A stretch of 64,000 nt of DNA from Sphaerisporangium sp. TRM90804. GTDB lineage: Bacteria; Actinomycetota; Actinomycetes; Streptosporangiales; Streptosporangiaceae. A program made the translations under genes and the position numbers. The stretch spans positions 62,001-126,000 of the forward strand of contig NZ_JARWAC010000010.1 in NCBI RefSeq assembly GCF_029846175.1. The letters are read 5' to 3'. How positions within the stretch are numbered: the first letter of the stretch is position 1; each line of letters begins with the position of its first letter. Below are positions 27,354 to 36,400 of the stretch, one piece after another. The notes below the pieces were generated by a model that was given only the letters and a program-made list of their open reading frames with translations, was not told the DNA's origin and ran no database searches.

Positions 27354-28160
27354 TCACCCCAGGCGATCCAGCTTCTCACGAGCGCCGGTGCCGGGCCGGG
27401 GCGTCAGGACCACGACACGGAGGTCGGTGTTCTGCGTGGTCAAGACGTTGGCGTCCAGGGGGATGTCGCCCGCTACCGGATGTACGGCGGTCTTGTGGGC
27501 GCTCTCGTGGGCGGCCACCGCGCGGAGCGCCCACAGGTGGCGGAACCGATCGTTCCCGGCTAGGCGGGAGACCAGCGCCGCCACGTCGGGGTCGTTCGGA
27601 TAGCGGGCGCTGGTGCTGCGCAGGTCGGCGACCAATGACTGCTCGAAGTACGCGCGCTCGGTGTCGGTCTGGCGGACCCGGAGGTTTCTGGACTCGAACT
27701 GGACGATCAGGGCGTTGCGATCGTCGACGGTCGCGTCGGCGGGATCGCCGAAGACGGCCGCGAACAGCCGGTTCCAGTGCAGAAGCCGCCAGGCGGCGTC
27801 GTAGACGGCCACCGGGATGTCGCCGAGTTCGTCGATGACGCGGTGCAGGCTACTAGGGATCAGGCAGGGGATCCGGTCTGGGGCAGGGGCGAAGCCGGCA
27901 AGGCGCATCAGGTGCGCTTCCTCGTCGTCGGAGAGTCGTAACGCGCGAGCCAGGGAGGCGCAGACCTGCGCCGAGGGCGTCGCGCCCCGGCCCTGTTCGA
28001 GGCGCGCCACGTATTCCGGGGAGATGCCGGCCAGTGTCGCCAGCTCGCCGCGTCGCAGCCCCGCGACGCGGCGGGGGGATGCGGTCGTCAGACCGACGGC
28101 GGCCGGGTCCATGCGGTCCCGCCAGGCCCGCAGCGCCGCACCGAGGTCATTCACTACCAC
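27354..28160 (-). CDS. MmyB-like XRE-family regulator
   Basis: 268 residues. N-terminal HTH: GLRRGELATLAGISPEYVAR then LEQGRG; C-terminal MmyB-type ligand-binding domain: VYDAAWRLLHWNRLFAAVFG and a late RHLWALRAVAAHES. Members of this actinobacterial class often control an adjacent oxidoreductase or glyoxalase gene. The divergent neighbour is a VOC protein, 98 nt between starts, a reasonable target. Confidence 0.9.
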   Translation of the reverse strand: MVVNDLGAALRAWRDRMDPAAVGLTTASPRRVAGLRRGELATLAGISPEYVARLEQGRGATPSAQVCASLARALRLSDDEEAHLMRLAGFAPAPDRIPCLIPSSLHRVIDELGDIPVAVYDAAWRLLHWNRLFAAVFGDPADATVDDRNALIVQFESRNLRVRQTDTERAYFEQSLVADLRSTSARYPNDPDVAALVSRLAGNDRFRHLWALRAVAAHESAHKTAVHPVAGDIPLDANVLTTQNTDLRVVVLTPRPGTGAREKLDRLG

Positions 28161-28257
28161 AGGATCCTCAATTGGTCAGCCCGGTTTGGGTGGTACAGGT
28201 CGTACGCGGCAGATCTGTGCCTTCCACCGTGCGGCCCTGCCCTTCAGGATAGGGATC

Positions 28258-28725
28258 ATGAGCAGAGTGACCAGGATGAATCACATCGGGGTGCCGGTCA
28301 GCGATCTCGCGCGGTCGGTGAGATGGTACGAGGACGTTCTCGGCATCGCGCCGAACGGCGTGACGATCTCGGCCAAGAACCCGGCGATCGGTGCGGTCGT
28401 CGAACTGGAGAACCCGTCGATGCGGGCATCGTTCGCACTGGCCGGCGACAACGTCCTCCTGGAGCTCATCCAGTACGACAACCCATCACCGAAGCCCTTC
28501 ACCGGGCGCAACTGCGACGTCGGGGTCATGCACCTGTGTTTCGAGGTCGACGACCTCGACGCGGCGCACCGTGACCTGGTGGAGCGAGGCGTACACGTCA
28601 ACGCCGATCCGGTCGTGCTGCAGGACGGCGACGGCGTCGAGGCCGGCACGCTGGCCGGAACGAAGATTCTGTACCTACGGGACCCCGACGGCATCCAGCT
28701 GGAACTGTTCGAGCTGCCCGGCTAG
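28258..28725 (+). CDS. VOC/glyoxalase-family protein
   Basis: 155 residues. Starts MSRVTRMNHIGVPVSDLARS with metal-ligand His9, then the second betaalpha-beta-beta-beta unit GVMHLCFEVDDLDAAHRDLV and YLRDPDGIQLELFELPG with a terminal Glu. This is the vicinal-oxygen-chelate fold (dioxygenases, lyases, resistance proteins). Specific function unknown. ATG 28258 is preferred to a longer frame that overlaps the divergent regulator. Confidence 0.88.
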   Translation: MSRVTRMNHIGVPVSDLARSVRWYEDVLGIAPNGVTISAKNPAIGAVVELENPSMRASFALAGDNVLLELIQYDNPSPKPFTGRNCDVGVMHLCFEVDDLDAAHRDLVERGVHVNADPVVLQDGDGVEAGTLAGTKILYLRDPDGIQLELFELPG

Positions 28726-28740
28726 AACGTCGGCTCTCCC

Positions 28741-29151
28741 GCCCCGATCGACGGAACGGAGCGCCGTGGCATTCTCACCTTTGAGGAGGGCGTGAGACTG
28801 GGGGCCGACATGTTGAGCCCGCCCGGCCGTCCCACGGCGGTAGTGTGTAGCGACGATCTGCAGGTCCTGGGGGTTTATGAAGCCGCTCGCCGGTCCGGTC
28901 CACGGATTCCGGACGATCTGAGCGTGGTCGGATTCGACGATGTCGACCGGGCCGCATGGGTCGCGCCACCCCGGATCACGGTGCGACGGCAGTCCTCGGC
29001 AATGAGCGCGACCGCCGCGCGGCTCGCGCCGGCACTCGCCGCCGGCCGGCAACCGGCACGAGACCGGCATGAGCTCGAAACCACTCTCGTGGTGCGCGCA
29101 AGCACCGCCCGGCCCCCGACGACCGTTCGTCCGGACAAGCGCGGCACCTGA
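28741..29151 (+). pseudogene. C-terminal fragment of a LacI-family regulator
   Basis: In frame from just after the VOC stop: FEEGVRLGADML, then RPTAVVCSDDLQVLGVYEAA and IPDDLSVVGFDDVDRAAWVA. That is the distal half of a LacI-type sugar-binding domain. The HTH and first subdomain are missing, so no DNA-binding regulator is made. Its stop overlaps the ATG of the following LAL regulator. The homologous region begins around 28765. Confidence 0.75.
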
Positions 29152-31847
29152 TGGCCGATATCAGGTCGGGGTGTTTCGTCGCCCGAAAGAGAGAGCTGAG
29201 CGAGATCGCGGCGGTGACGGCAGCCGCGGCGGAAGGCCGTGGCGGCGCGATGCTCCTCCTCGGCGAAGCGGGAATCGGCAAGTCGACGCTCATCGACGAG
29301 GCCGCTGTGCTGCTCGACGACTGGCAGGTGCTGCGCGCCGGTGGTGTCGAGTTCGAGAGCGAACTGCCCTATTCGGCCCTGCACCAACTGTGTACGCCGG
29401 TCTTTGAACACCGCGCCGGCCTGCCCGAACCGCAGTGGCGCGCGCTCGACACGGTGTTCGGCCTCCATGCCGGGGTCACGCCGAGCCCGATGCTGGTCGG
29501 CCTGGCTGTCCTGGGCCTCCTGGGCGCCGCGGGCCAGGACCGGCCGGTGTTCTGCGCGATCGACGACGTGCAGTGGATCGACGCCGGATCGAGGCAGGTG
29601 CTGGCCTTCGTCGCGGCGCGCATCGCGTCGGAGCGGATCGCCATGGTGTTCGCCGCCCGTGACGTCGCTTCGGTCCCCGATCTCGTCCGCGTGCCCACAC
29701 GTACTCTCGCCGGACTCACCGACTCCGAAGCCCTCACACTGCTGCGGTACCTGGCACCGTTCGGCCATGACGCCTGGATCGTGCAACGGATCCTCGCCGA
29801 GGCGGCCGGCAACCCCCTCGCACTGGTCGAGTTCGCCCGCGACGCCGGGCCTCTCGGCTTACCAGGGGATGGGAAGCACCGTGCTGTGGAACAGCGGTTC
29901 GCGCATCGGTTCCTGCGGCTTCCCGCGCCGACGCGCTCGGTGCTGGCGCTGGCCGCCGCGGAGCCGACGGGCGACCTCGTTCTGCTGCGGCGTGCCATGA
30001 CATTTCAAGGGCTGAGCGGTGCGGATCTGGCCGCGGCCGAGGACAGCGGCCTGTTGCTGACGGGTCCACGGGTGCACTTCCGGCATCCGCTGGCGCGTTC
30101 CGCGGTATACCGGTCGACCGATGCCGAGGCGCGACGGCATGCGCACGCGGCGCTGGCGGCGTGCACCGACGCCGACATCGATCCCGACCGCCGCGCATGG
30201 CACCGGGCGAACGCCATCGCCGGTCCTGACGAGAAGACCGCGACGGAATTGGAGCGTTCAGCGGACCGGGCGCAGCGACGCGGCGGGTTCGCGGCCGCGG
30301 CCGCGTTCTTCGAGCGCGCCGCACGGCTGACGCCGAGCGGTTCGCGGCAGGCACGCCGGTTGTTGTCCGCGGCCCAGGCGCGGTTGAAATCGGGAGCACC
30401 CTCCGGCGCACGGGAACTGGCGGATCAGGCTGAGCGTCATCAGCTGGATCCGGCTGGCCGTTCCGCGGCACGTCTGTTGCGCGCCATGATCGATTATCAC
30501 GTCGAACGGAGTATTCCAGCGACGATCGCGCTCATCGATGCGGCCGACGGCATGGAGCCCGACGAGGCCGGCGAGACCTACCTGGAGGCGTTCGCATCGC
30601 TGATGTTCAGTATCGACGAGCCCGGCAGATTGCGGCGGCTCGCCCTGCACATCCGCGAACGGGTACACCAGCGCAGGCCGCCACGTCCGGTCGACCTGCT
30701 GCTGGAGGCGTTGGTCGACCAGAACCTCCGCGCGGTGGACGAGGCGGTGCCCGCGATGCGCCGTGCGGTCGACGCCTTTCGGAATCTCGCCCGCATGCCC
30801 GACGCGGATCCGTGGTGGATGGAACGCGCCTGTGTACTGAGCGTCGACCTCTGTGACCGCGCCGCCATGGAGGAGATCGCCGATCGTCAGGTCGAGCTCG
30901 CCCGGACGCAGGGCGCCTACGCGATACTGCCGCACGCGCTGCGCTTCCAGGCGGTCGCCCGGACGATCGTGGGCCGCTTCGCCGACGCGCACGTCTGCGT
31001 CATCGAGGCGCGTGCGGTCGACGAGGCCGCGGGGACGTCCAATCTCGTCGGCTCCGACCTGATGCTCGCCGCGTTGAGCGGCGACGCCGAACGGTTCCGC
31101 GAGATACGGGAGATGCTGCACGGCTGGGCCGGAGTGGAGTTCACCCCGCTGAATTACGCGAGCGGTGTGCTGCACAACGGGAACGGCGACCACGAGGCCG
31201 CGCTTGAGGCGTTGCTGGTCGCGCGGGACCAGCACCGGCGCGGTGCGTACGTCGTCACCGCTTTCCACGGCGAACTCGTCGAAGCCGCCGCATCCACCGG
31301 GCGTCTCGAAGAAGCCGGAGACTCCGCCGAATGGATCGAGACTCTCGCACGGGTCAACCCGAACGCCTGGACGACAGGTGCGCATCTGCTGGCCCGTGCG
31401 CTGTTCGACCCGGGGCTGGGCGCGCAGGACCTTTACCGTGAAGCGACCAGCCGGTTGGCCGAAAGTGGAATGCGGGTCCACTACGCGCGTGCCCGCCTGC
31501 TTCATGGGGAGTGGCTGCGACGGGTCGGCCGCCGTACCGAGGCGCGGGTGGAACTCCGTGCCGCACACGATCTGCTGTCCGCCATCGGCGCGCGTGGATT
31601 CGCCGCCCGCGCCGCCCGCGAACTGGATGCCATCGGTGAGCAGGCGCTGGCCGGCGACTCGGATTCGCTGGCCGGGCTGACCGCCCGGGAGCTGCTCGTC
31701 GCCCGCAAGGTCGCCTCCGGCGCGGGCACCAAGGAGGTCGCGGCCCTGCTGTTCGTCAGCCCGCGAACGATCGACGCCCATCTGCGCAACCTCTACCGCA
31801 AGCTGGGCATCACATCACGCCGCCAGTTGCGCGAGCTTCTCCGATGA
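29151..31847 (+). CDS. LAL-type LuxR regulator with N-terminal AAA ATPase
   Basis: 898 residues. Walker A GEAGIGKST near residue 40, Walker B FCAIDDVQWIDA near 140, a long TPR-like helical middle, and a C-terminal LuxR HTH (LTARELLVARKVASGAGTKE, then VSPRTIDAHLRNLYRKLGIT). Large ATP-binding LuxR (MalT-like) regulators are common pathway activators. Targets are not evident; the adjacent LacI fragment and VOC gene give no metabolic context. Terminator follows at 31875. Confidence 0.93.
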   Translation: MADIRSGCFVARKRELSEIAAVTAAAAEGRGGAMLLLGEAGIGKSTLIDEAAVLLDDWQVLRAGGVEFESELPYSALHQLCTPVFEHRAGLPEPQWRALDTVFGLHAGVTPSPMLVGLAVLGLLGAAGQDRPVFCAIDDVQWIDAGSRQVLAFVAARIASERIAMVFAARDVASVPDLVRVPTRTLAGLTDSEALTLLRYLAPFGHDAWIVQRILAEAAGNPLALVEFARDAGPLGLPGDGKHRAVEQRFAHRFLRLPAPTRSVLALAAAEPTGDLVLLRRAMTFQGLSGADLAAAEDSGLLLTGPRVHFRHPLARSAVYRSTDAEARRHAHAALAACTDADIDPDRRAWHRANAIAGPDEKTATELERSADRAQRRGGFAAAAAFFERAARLTPSGSRQARRLLSAAQARLKSGAPSGARELADQAERHQLDPAGRSAARLLRAMIDYHVERSIPATIALIDAADGMEPDEAGETYLEAFASLMFSIDEPGRLRRLALHIRERVHQRRPPRPVDLLLEALVDQNLRAVDEAVPAMRRAVDAFRNLARMPDADPWWMERACVLSVDLCDRAAMEEIADRQVELARTQGAYAILPHALRFQAVARTIVGRFADAHVCVIEARAVDEAAGTSNLVGSDLMLAALSGDAERFREIREMLHGWAGVEFTPLNYASGVLHNGNGDHEAALEALLVARDQHRRGAYVVTAFHGELVEAAASTGRLEEAGDSAEWIETLARVNPNAWTTGAHLLARALFDPGLGAQDLYREATSRLAESGMRVHYARARLLHGEWLRRVGRRTEARVELRAAHDLLSAIGARGFAARAARELDAIGEQALAGDSDSLAGLTARELLVARKVASGAGTKEVAALLFVSPRTIDAHLRNLYRKLGITSRRQLRELLR

Positions 31848-31874
31848 CGGTGCCGTTCCGATAGGGCCTCGAAA

Positions 31875-31902
31875 GGCCCCGCCGGAGGAGACCGGCGGGG
31901 CC
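31875..31902. terminator. Bidirectional terminator hairpin
   Basis: GGCCCCGCCGG, loop AGGAGA, then CCGGCGGGGCC: a perfect 11-bp stem between the convergent LAL regulator and the secreted SRPBCC gene. Confidence 0.85.
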
Positions 31903-31908
31903 GCTGAG

Positions 31909-32556
31909 TTACATCGGTGCTGGATGACGGTCCCGCTCACACTCCCGTTCGGCCACGGTCTTCAGCTCCGTCAGCCATGTTTCGAGACCCTCGCCGAGGG
32001 CCGTGGTGGAGAACCCGACGTCCTGCTCCACCTGGTCACCGCGCCAGGTCTCCTCGGTGCGCACGAGAACCCGGCCGCCCACCTCGGTGAAGGTCCACAC
32101 GTGAACCCCCTCGTCGATGCTCAGCCCGGTACCGATCGCCGGCCCGTCCCACCGAAGGCACTTCTGGCGCTGCAACTGCCGGACGGTGGAGGTGACCACG
32201 AGGGTCGTGGCGGGGTTCAACTCGGTCTCGGGTACCGGCGTCGTCCATCGGAACGACGAACCGGGACGCAATGGGCCACGATCGAGCCGCTTGCTGGAGA
32301 GGACCGGCTTCTGCCACGACGGCCAGCGTTCCACGTCGGTCTGAATCCTCCAGACGGTGCGCAGCGGAGCGTCGATCACCGTCTCCGTCCGATAGCGGAT
32401 CTTCGCCGAGGTGTCGACGGTCTTTCCCGCGCATCGCACCGCCGTGCGGTCGGAGCCGCCGGCGCGCGTGGCCTCGGCCCGAGCCGGTGCGCCCGCGACG
32501 CTCATCAGCCCGGCGACGACGACTGTCGCCGCGACGGCGCTCACACGGTTCTTCAT
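31909..32556 (-). CDS. Exported SRPBCC-family protein
   Basis: 215 residues with a Sec signal peptide (MKNRVSAVAATVVVAGLMSV, cleavage after ...GAPARA) and a START-like domain: IRYRTETVIDAPLRTVWRIQ, DVERWPSWQKPV, then GVHVWTFTEVGGRVLVRTEE. SRPBCC proteins hold hydrophobic ligands; secretion of one is uncommon. The start overlaps the stop of a second SRPBCC gene, so the pair form an operon and look like a duplication in which one copy gained a signal peptide. Confidence 0.85.
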   Translation of the reverse strand: MKNRVSAVAATVVVAGLMSVAGAPARAEATRAGGSDRTAVRCAGKTVDTSAKIRYRTETVIDAPLRTVWRIQTDVERWPSWQKPVLSSKRLDRGPLRPGSSFRWTTPVPETELNPATTLVVTSTVRQLQRQKCLRWDGPAIGTGLSIDEGVHVWTFTEVGGRVLVRTEETWRGDQVEQDVGFSTTALGEGLETWLTELKTVAERECERDRHPAPM

Positions 32557-33038
32557 GAGGCGGTCGCCGCCTCAGCCGTGATCTTGAGTCGATGCAGCCA
32601 CATGGCGAGCGTCGTGTCGAGACCCGCCTGGAACGTCGCGGGGTCGGCATCGACAGGCGGACCGGCGAAGGACTCCTCGGTGGACACCTCGACGCCGTCA
32701 CCGGCCGGGGTGAGCGCCCAGACGTGGACGCCGAGGACGCCGTCCTGCCCGCCACCGTATCCCCGCCACACAAGGCGGTCCCGCGGCCACACCTGGGCAA
32801 CCGTCGACTCGATCTCCATTCCCGCGGCGGACCAACGGAACACGGAGCCCGGCGCAAGCGGACCTGGCGTTTCGATATGTGCGTACGGAATCTCCGGCAG
32901 CCACGTCGTCCACGCGTCGATGTCCGTGAGGATGCGCCAGACGGTGTCCGCCGACGCGGTCACCGTGACGCTGTGGCGGCTGACCACCGGGGCCGACTCG
33001 TCAATGCCGGCCTCCCCGGCGTCCGTGACGTTCTCCAA
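32553..33038 (-). CDS. SRPBCC-family protein (cytoplasmic paralogue)
   Basis: About 161 residues from TTG 33038, chosen because GGAGAGG lies about 8 nt upstream; an in-frame ATG at 33146 would add 36 residues. Same domain as its neighbour: RHSVTVTASADTVWRILTDI, DAWTTWLPEI, GVHVWALTPAGDGVEVSTEE. No signal peptide. It could handle hydrophobic metabolites or act as a cyclase-like protein; no better context is visible. Confidence 0.8.
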   Translation of the reverse strand: MENVTDAGEAGIDESAPVVSRHSVTVTASADTVWRILTDIDAWTTWLPEIPYAHIETPGPLAPGSVFRWSAAGMEIESTVAQVWPRDRLVWRGYGGGQDGVLGVHVWALTPAGDGVEVSTEESFAGPPVDADPATFQAGLDTTLAMWLHRLKITAEAATAS

Positions 33039-33128
33039 AGTGATGCCCTCTCCTGGGTAAGTGACGATCGGGACCACCGGGCATGAGGAGCCGTTACGTC
33101 CACACCCGGCAGATGCGATCGTGCCAAG

Positions 33129-33475
33129 ATGACCGATCTCCCACATCGGCGAGAATTACCTACCTTGCGACACGTCGCCCGGGCACTTGAGGGTCTCCTG
33201 TTCGCTCATCTCCACCCGCCACACATTCTTGCGCTGACCAGGAAGCAGTTCGCCGTGCTCGAAGTGCTCGTCGCCGGCGAGGGCGGGGTCGTCAGCGTCG
33301 AAAGCTGCTGGAACGGGCCTGGGACGAGAACGCCGACCCCTTGCCGATCACGCGGGGGGCGAGCCGGGGTTGGCGATCGTCAAGACGATCACCAGCGCCA
33401 ACGACGGGACGCTCACCCTCACGCCGCGCCCGGGCGGCGGGATTCACATCACCGTGGAGCTACCCGCGGTACCTG
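33129..33475 (+). pseudogene. Collapsed two-component system (response regulator tail fused to kinase tail)
   Basis: From ATG 33129 the frame includes ILALTRKQFAVLEVLVAGEG, the winged helix of an OmpR-type regulator. After a single-base loss in an A run near 33300 the other frame gives KLLERAWDENADP. Then a jump: from about 33365 LAIVKTITSANDGTLTLTP and GGGIHITVELPA are the last residues of a histidine kinase. The receiver domain, the rest of the regulator and nearly all of the kinase are deleted. It runs into the 3' end of the oppositely oriented FtsK-like gene. Confidence 0.72.
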
Positions 33476-36400
33476 GACGGACGTGCTCTGCCCGCGCCGG
33501 ATCAGCAACGCACGACCCGCGATCTGACCGCCCCCCGTCGAGCGGGGAAGCTTGACCTCGAAGACCTCGCCGTCCACGTACGACGTCGGGTTGAGCAGAA
33601 GTCCTGATCGGGCGCGGCGTAGGCTGGCTATCCAGTTGCGATAGCGGAACGTCGCCAGATCGTCGGTGGTTCCGGCGGCGATGACGAGGTTGCCGTCGTC
33701 GCGTGCGGTGTGGACGAGCCGGTCGAGGACGTCGGCGGCGAGGCCCTCCGAGAGCCGTTCCGCGTCGTCGACCACCACTGCCAGCGGCCTGCGGGTGCGG
33801 GCGATCGTCTCCTCGAGGTCCGTTGCGATCGCCGACCCGTGCAGCGCCGCGACGACCCCGGGCAGGTCGGCGAGTTCCATCAGCGGGGATCGGCGCGGGC
33901 AACAGAGCAGGACCGAGAGCTCGCCGTTCTCACGGCCGTGCAGCGACGAGACGATAGCCGCGAGCGCGGCGCTACGGCCGGAGCGAGGCGGCCCGGAGAC
34001 CAGGAAGACGGAGTCGGTGTCCACGAGGTCCACGTCGATCGGCCGCAGATGATCGCCGCCGGCGCCGACCGTGCAGGTGCTCGGGGTGGACGTCACACGC
34101 GTGCCCCGCAGTTCTTCGAGCGCGGCCAGGTCGATCGAGACGGGGAGCCGGTCGATCCGGTGGGGGCGGGCCGTCGCCGGTAGCCGCTCCCAGCGGTCGG
34201 CGAGGCGTTTGGCCAGGTCTTCCACGGCGGCGGCCTGCGCGGCGCCGTCCGGGTCCGGGGTCAGCAGGGCGATCTGCACCTCCATCCCGGCGGGGATCGC
34301 CATCGCCCGGCCCGGGGGCGTGGCGGACATGGCACGCGGGTCGGCGCCGAATACGGCCGCGTCGTCACGATCGGCCTGCCGGAGAACCAGCCTGGTGGCG
34401 GCCGTGCCGGCGAGGCGGTGGGTGAAGCCGGAACGGTCGGTGGTGAGCACAATGAGGATGCCGACCGCGGCGCCGCGCCGGAGCAGGCCGTCGAGGGTCT
34501 CGACGAGCCGGCCGCCGTCGGTTTCCGCGTGCTGGGCGAGGAAGGACTCGTACTGGTCGATGAGGAGCACCAGATAGGGGAGCCGGTCGGATGGGGCGGC
34601 GGTGGCGCGCTGTTCGCGGAGCGAGGCGTGTCCGTTGGCGGCCAGGATCTGTGCCCGTTCCGTCATCTGGGACGTCAGCAGGTCGAGGAGCCGTGTGGTG
34701 CGGTCGGTCTCCGTGGCTTCGACGTAGGCGCCACAGTGCGGGAGCGCTTCGAGGGAGGTCAGCGCGCGGTTACCGTGGTCGAGGACGTACAGGTGGAGGT
34801 CGGCGGGGCTGCCGGCGGCGGCCAGTGAGGCCGCCAGGGTGCGGAGGGCCGTCGAGCGGCCACTGCGCGCCATCCCGGCGATCACGGTGGGTGCGGCCAG
34901 CTCCAGGTCCAGCAGGAACGGCGACTGGGCCTGACTCGCGGGCAGGTCGGCGAGCCCGATGTGGGCGATCGGGGGCGGAGCGCCGCCGTCTTCAGCGAGG
35001 GGGATCGTCAATCGGTCCGGGAGCGGGGGAAGCCAGGGACTCGGCGGCGCCGAGACGCCACTGTGCTCGGCCGCCTCCCGGATCGCCGCCACGAGAGCCG
35101 TCAGATCGGTGTCACCGGCGTGGCCCTCGTCTGGGCCGGCCAAGCCGTCTACGAGACGGGCCCGGCCGAGTTCGGTGATCCGGCGACGAGCGACGGTGAC
35201 AACGTCCGCGCGGGCCCGCGCGTCCGGCGCGTCGTCTCTCGGCCAGCCGACGCGGGCGCACTGGAGGGTCGACAGGTCGCCGTGCCCGGTGCGCAGATAG
35301 GCCCGGCCGGGGTGAAGACGGGAGATGCTGGCGGCGTCGGACACGTCGATGACGTCGGTGCTCTCGTCTGGGCGGGTGACCCGCAGGCAGAGGCGGAGAT
35401 TGACGTTCGCGCGAAGGTCTGCGTTCACGACGCCGCCCGGACGCTGCGTCGCCAGCACCAGGTGGACGCCGAGACTCCGGCCGCGCATGCCGATCCCAAC
35501 GACGCCGGTGATGAAGTCGGGGAGCTCCTCGACCAGCGTGGCGAACTCGTCGATGACGATGACCAGCCGGGGCAACCGGCCGCCGGTGCGGGCCCAGTAG
35601 TCCTCGATGTCCTTGGCCCCTGCCTCTGCCAGGATGGTCTCCCGGCGGCGCAGCTCGGCCGTGAGCGAGGCGAGGGCCCGGTCGGTCAGTCGGCCGTCGA
35701 GGTCGGTGATCATGCCAACACAGTGGGGCAGGTCGCGGCATTCGGCGAACGCGCTGCCGCCCTTGTAGTCGACCAGGACGAGGTTCAGCGCGTCGGGCTC
35801 GTTGCCGAGGGCGAGTGAGGCCACCAGCGTCTGCAGCAGTTCGGACTTTCCGGCACCGCTCGTTCCGGCGATCAGGGTGTGGGGGCCGTCCCGGCGCAGG
35901 TCGACGGCCACAGGGCCGGTCCCGTCCACGCCGATCAGCGCCGTGGTGCCGCGTCCACTGGGCTGGGCGGCCCAGCGCGCGAGGACCTCGTCGCGGTGCG
36001 GGCGAGCGCCGAGCCTGGCGAGATCCAGGTAGCGGACCCGCTCGGGCAGGTCACCGTCTTCGCTGAACCGGGCGCCGAGTACCCGGATCGGCGCCAGCGA
36101 GCCGGAGATCTTATCGGCCAGCTCCTGCGGCAGGTGATCCGTCAGCACCTCCTCATCGGGGACGTCCGCTCCGGACACTCGTGCCCGGCCGCCGGACGAG
36201 TCGGCCACGACCGTTGTCCGGCACTCGTCGGGCAGATCGGACTCCGACCGGTCCAGGCAGACGGCGTAGATGCCGACACCTGGCCCCTCGGCCAGCAGGT
36301 CGGCCAGGCCGGTCAGGCTGCGCGCCCGGCGTACGCCGTCGAGAACCAGGAGGAGCCGCCTGCCCTGGGAGACTCCGCTCCGCAGCCCGGACCGTCGCTC

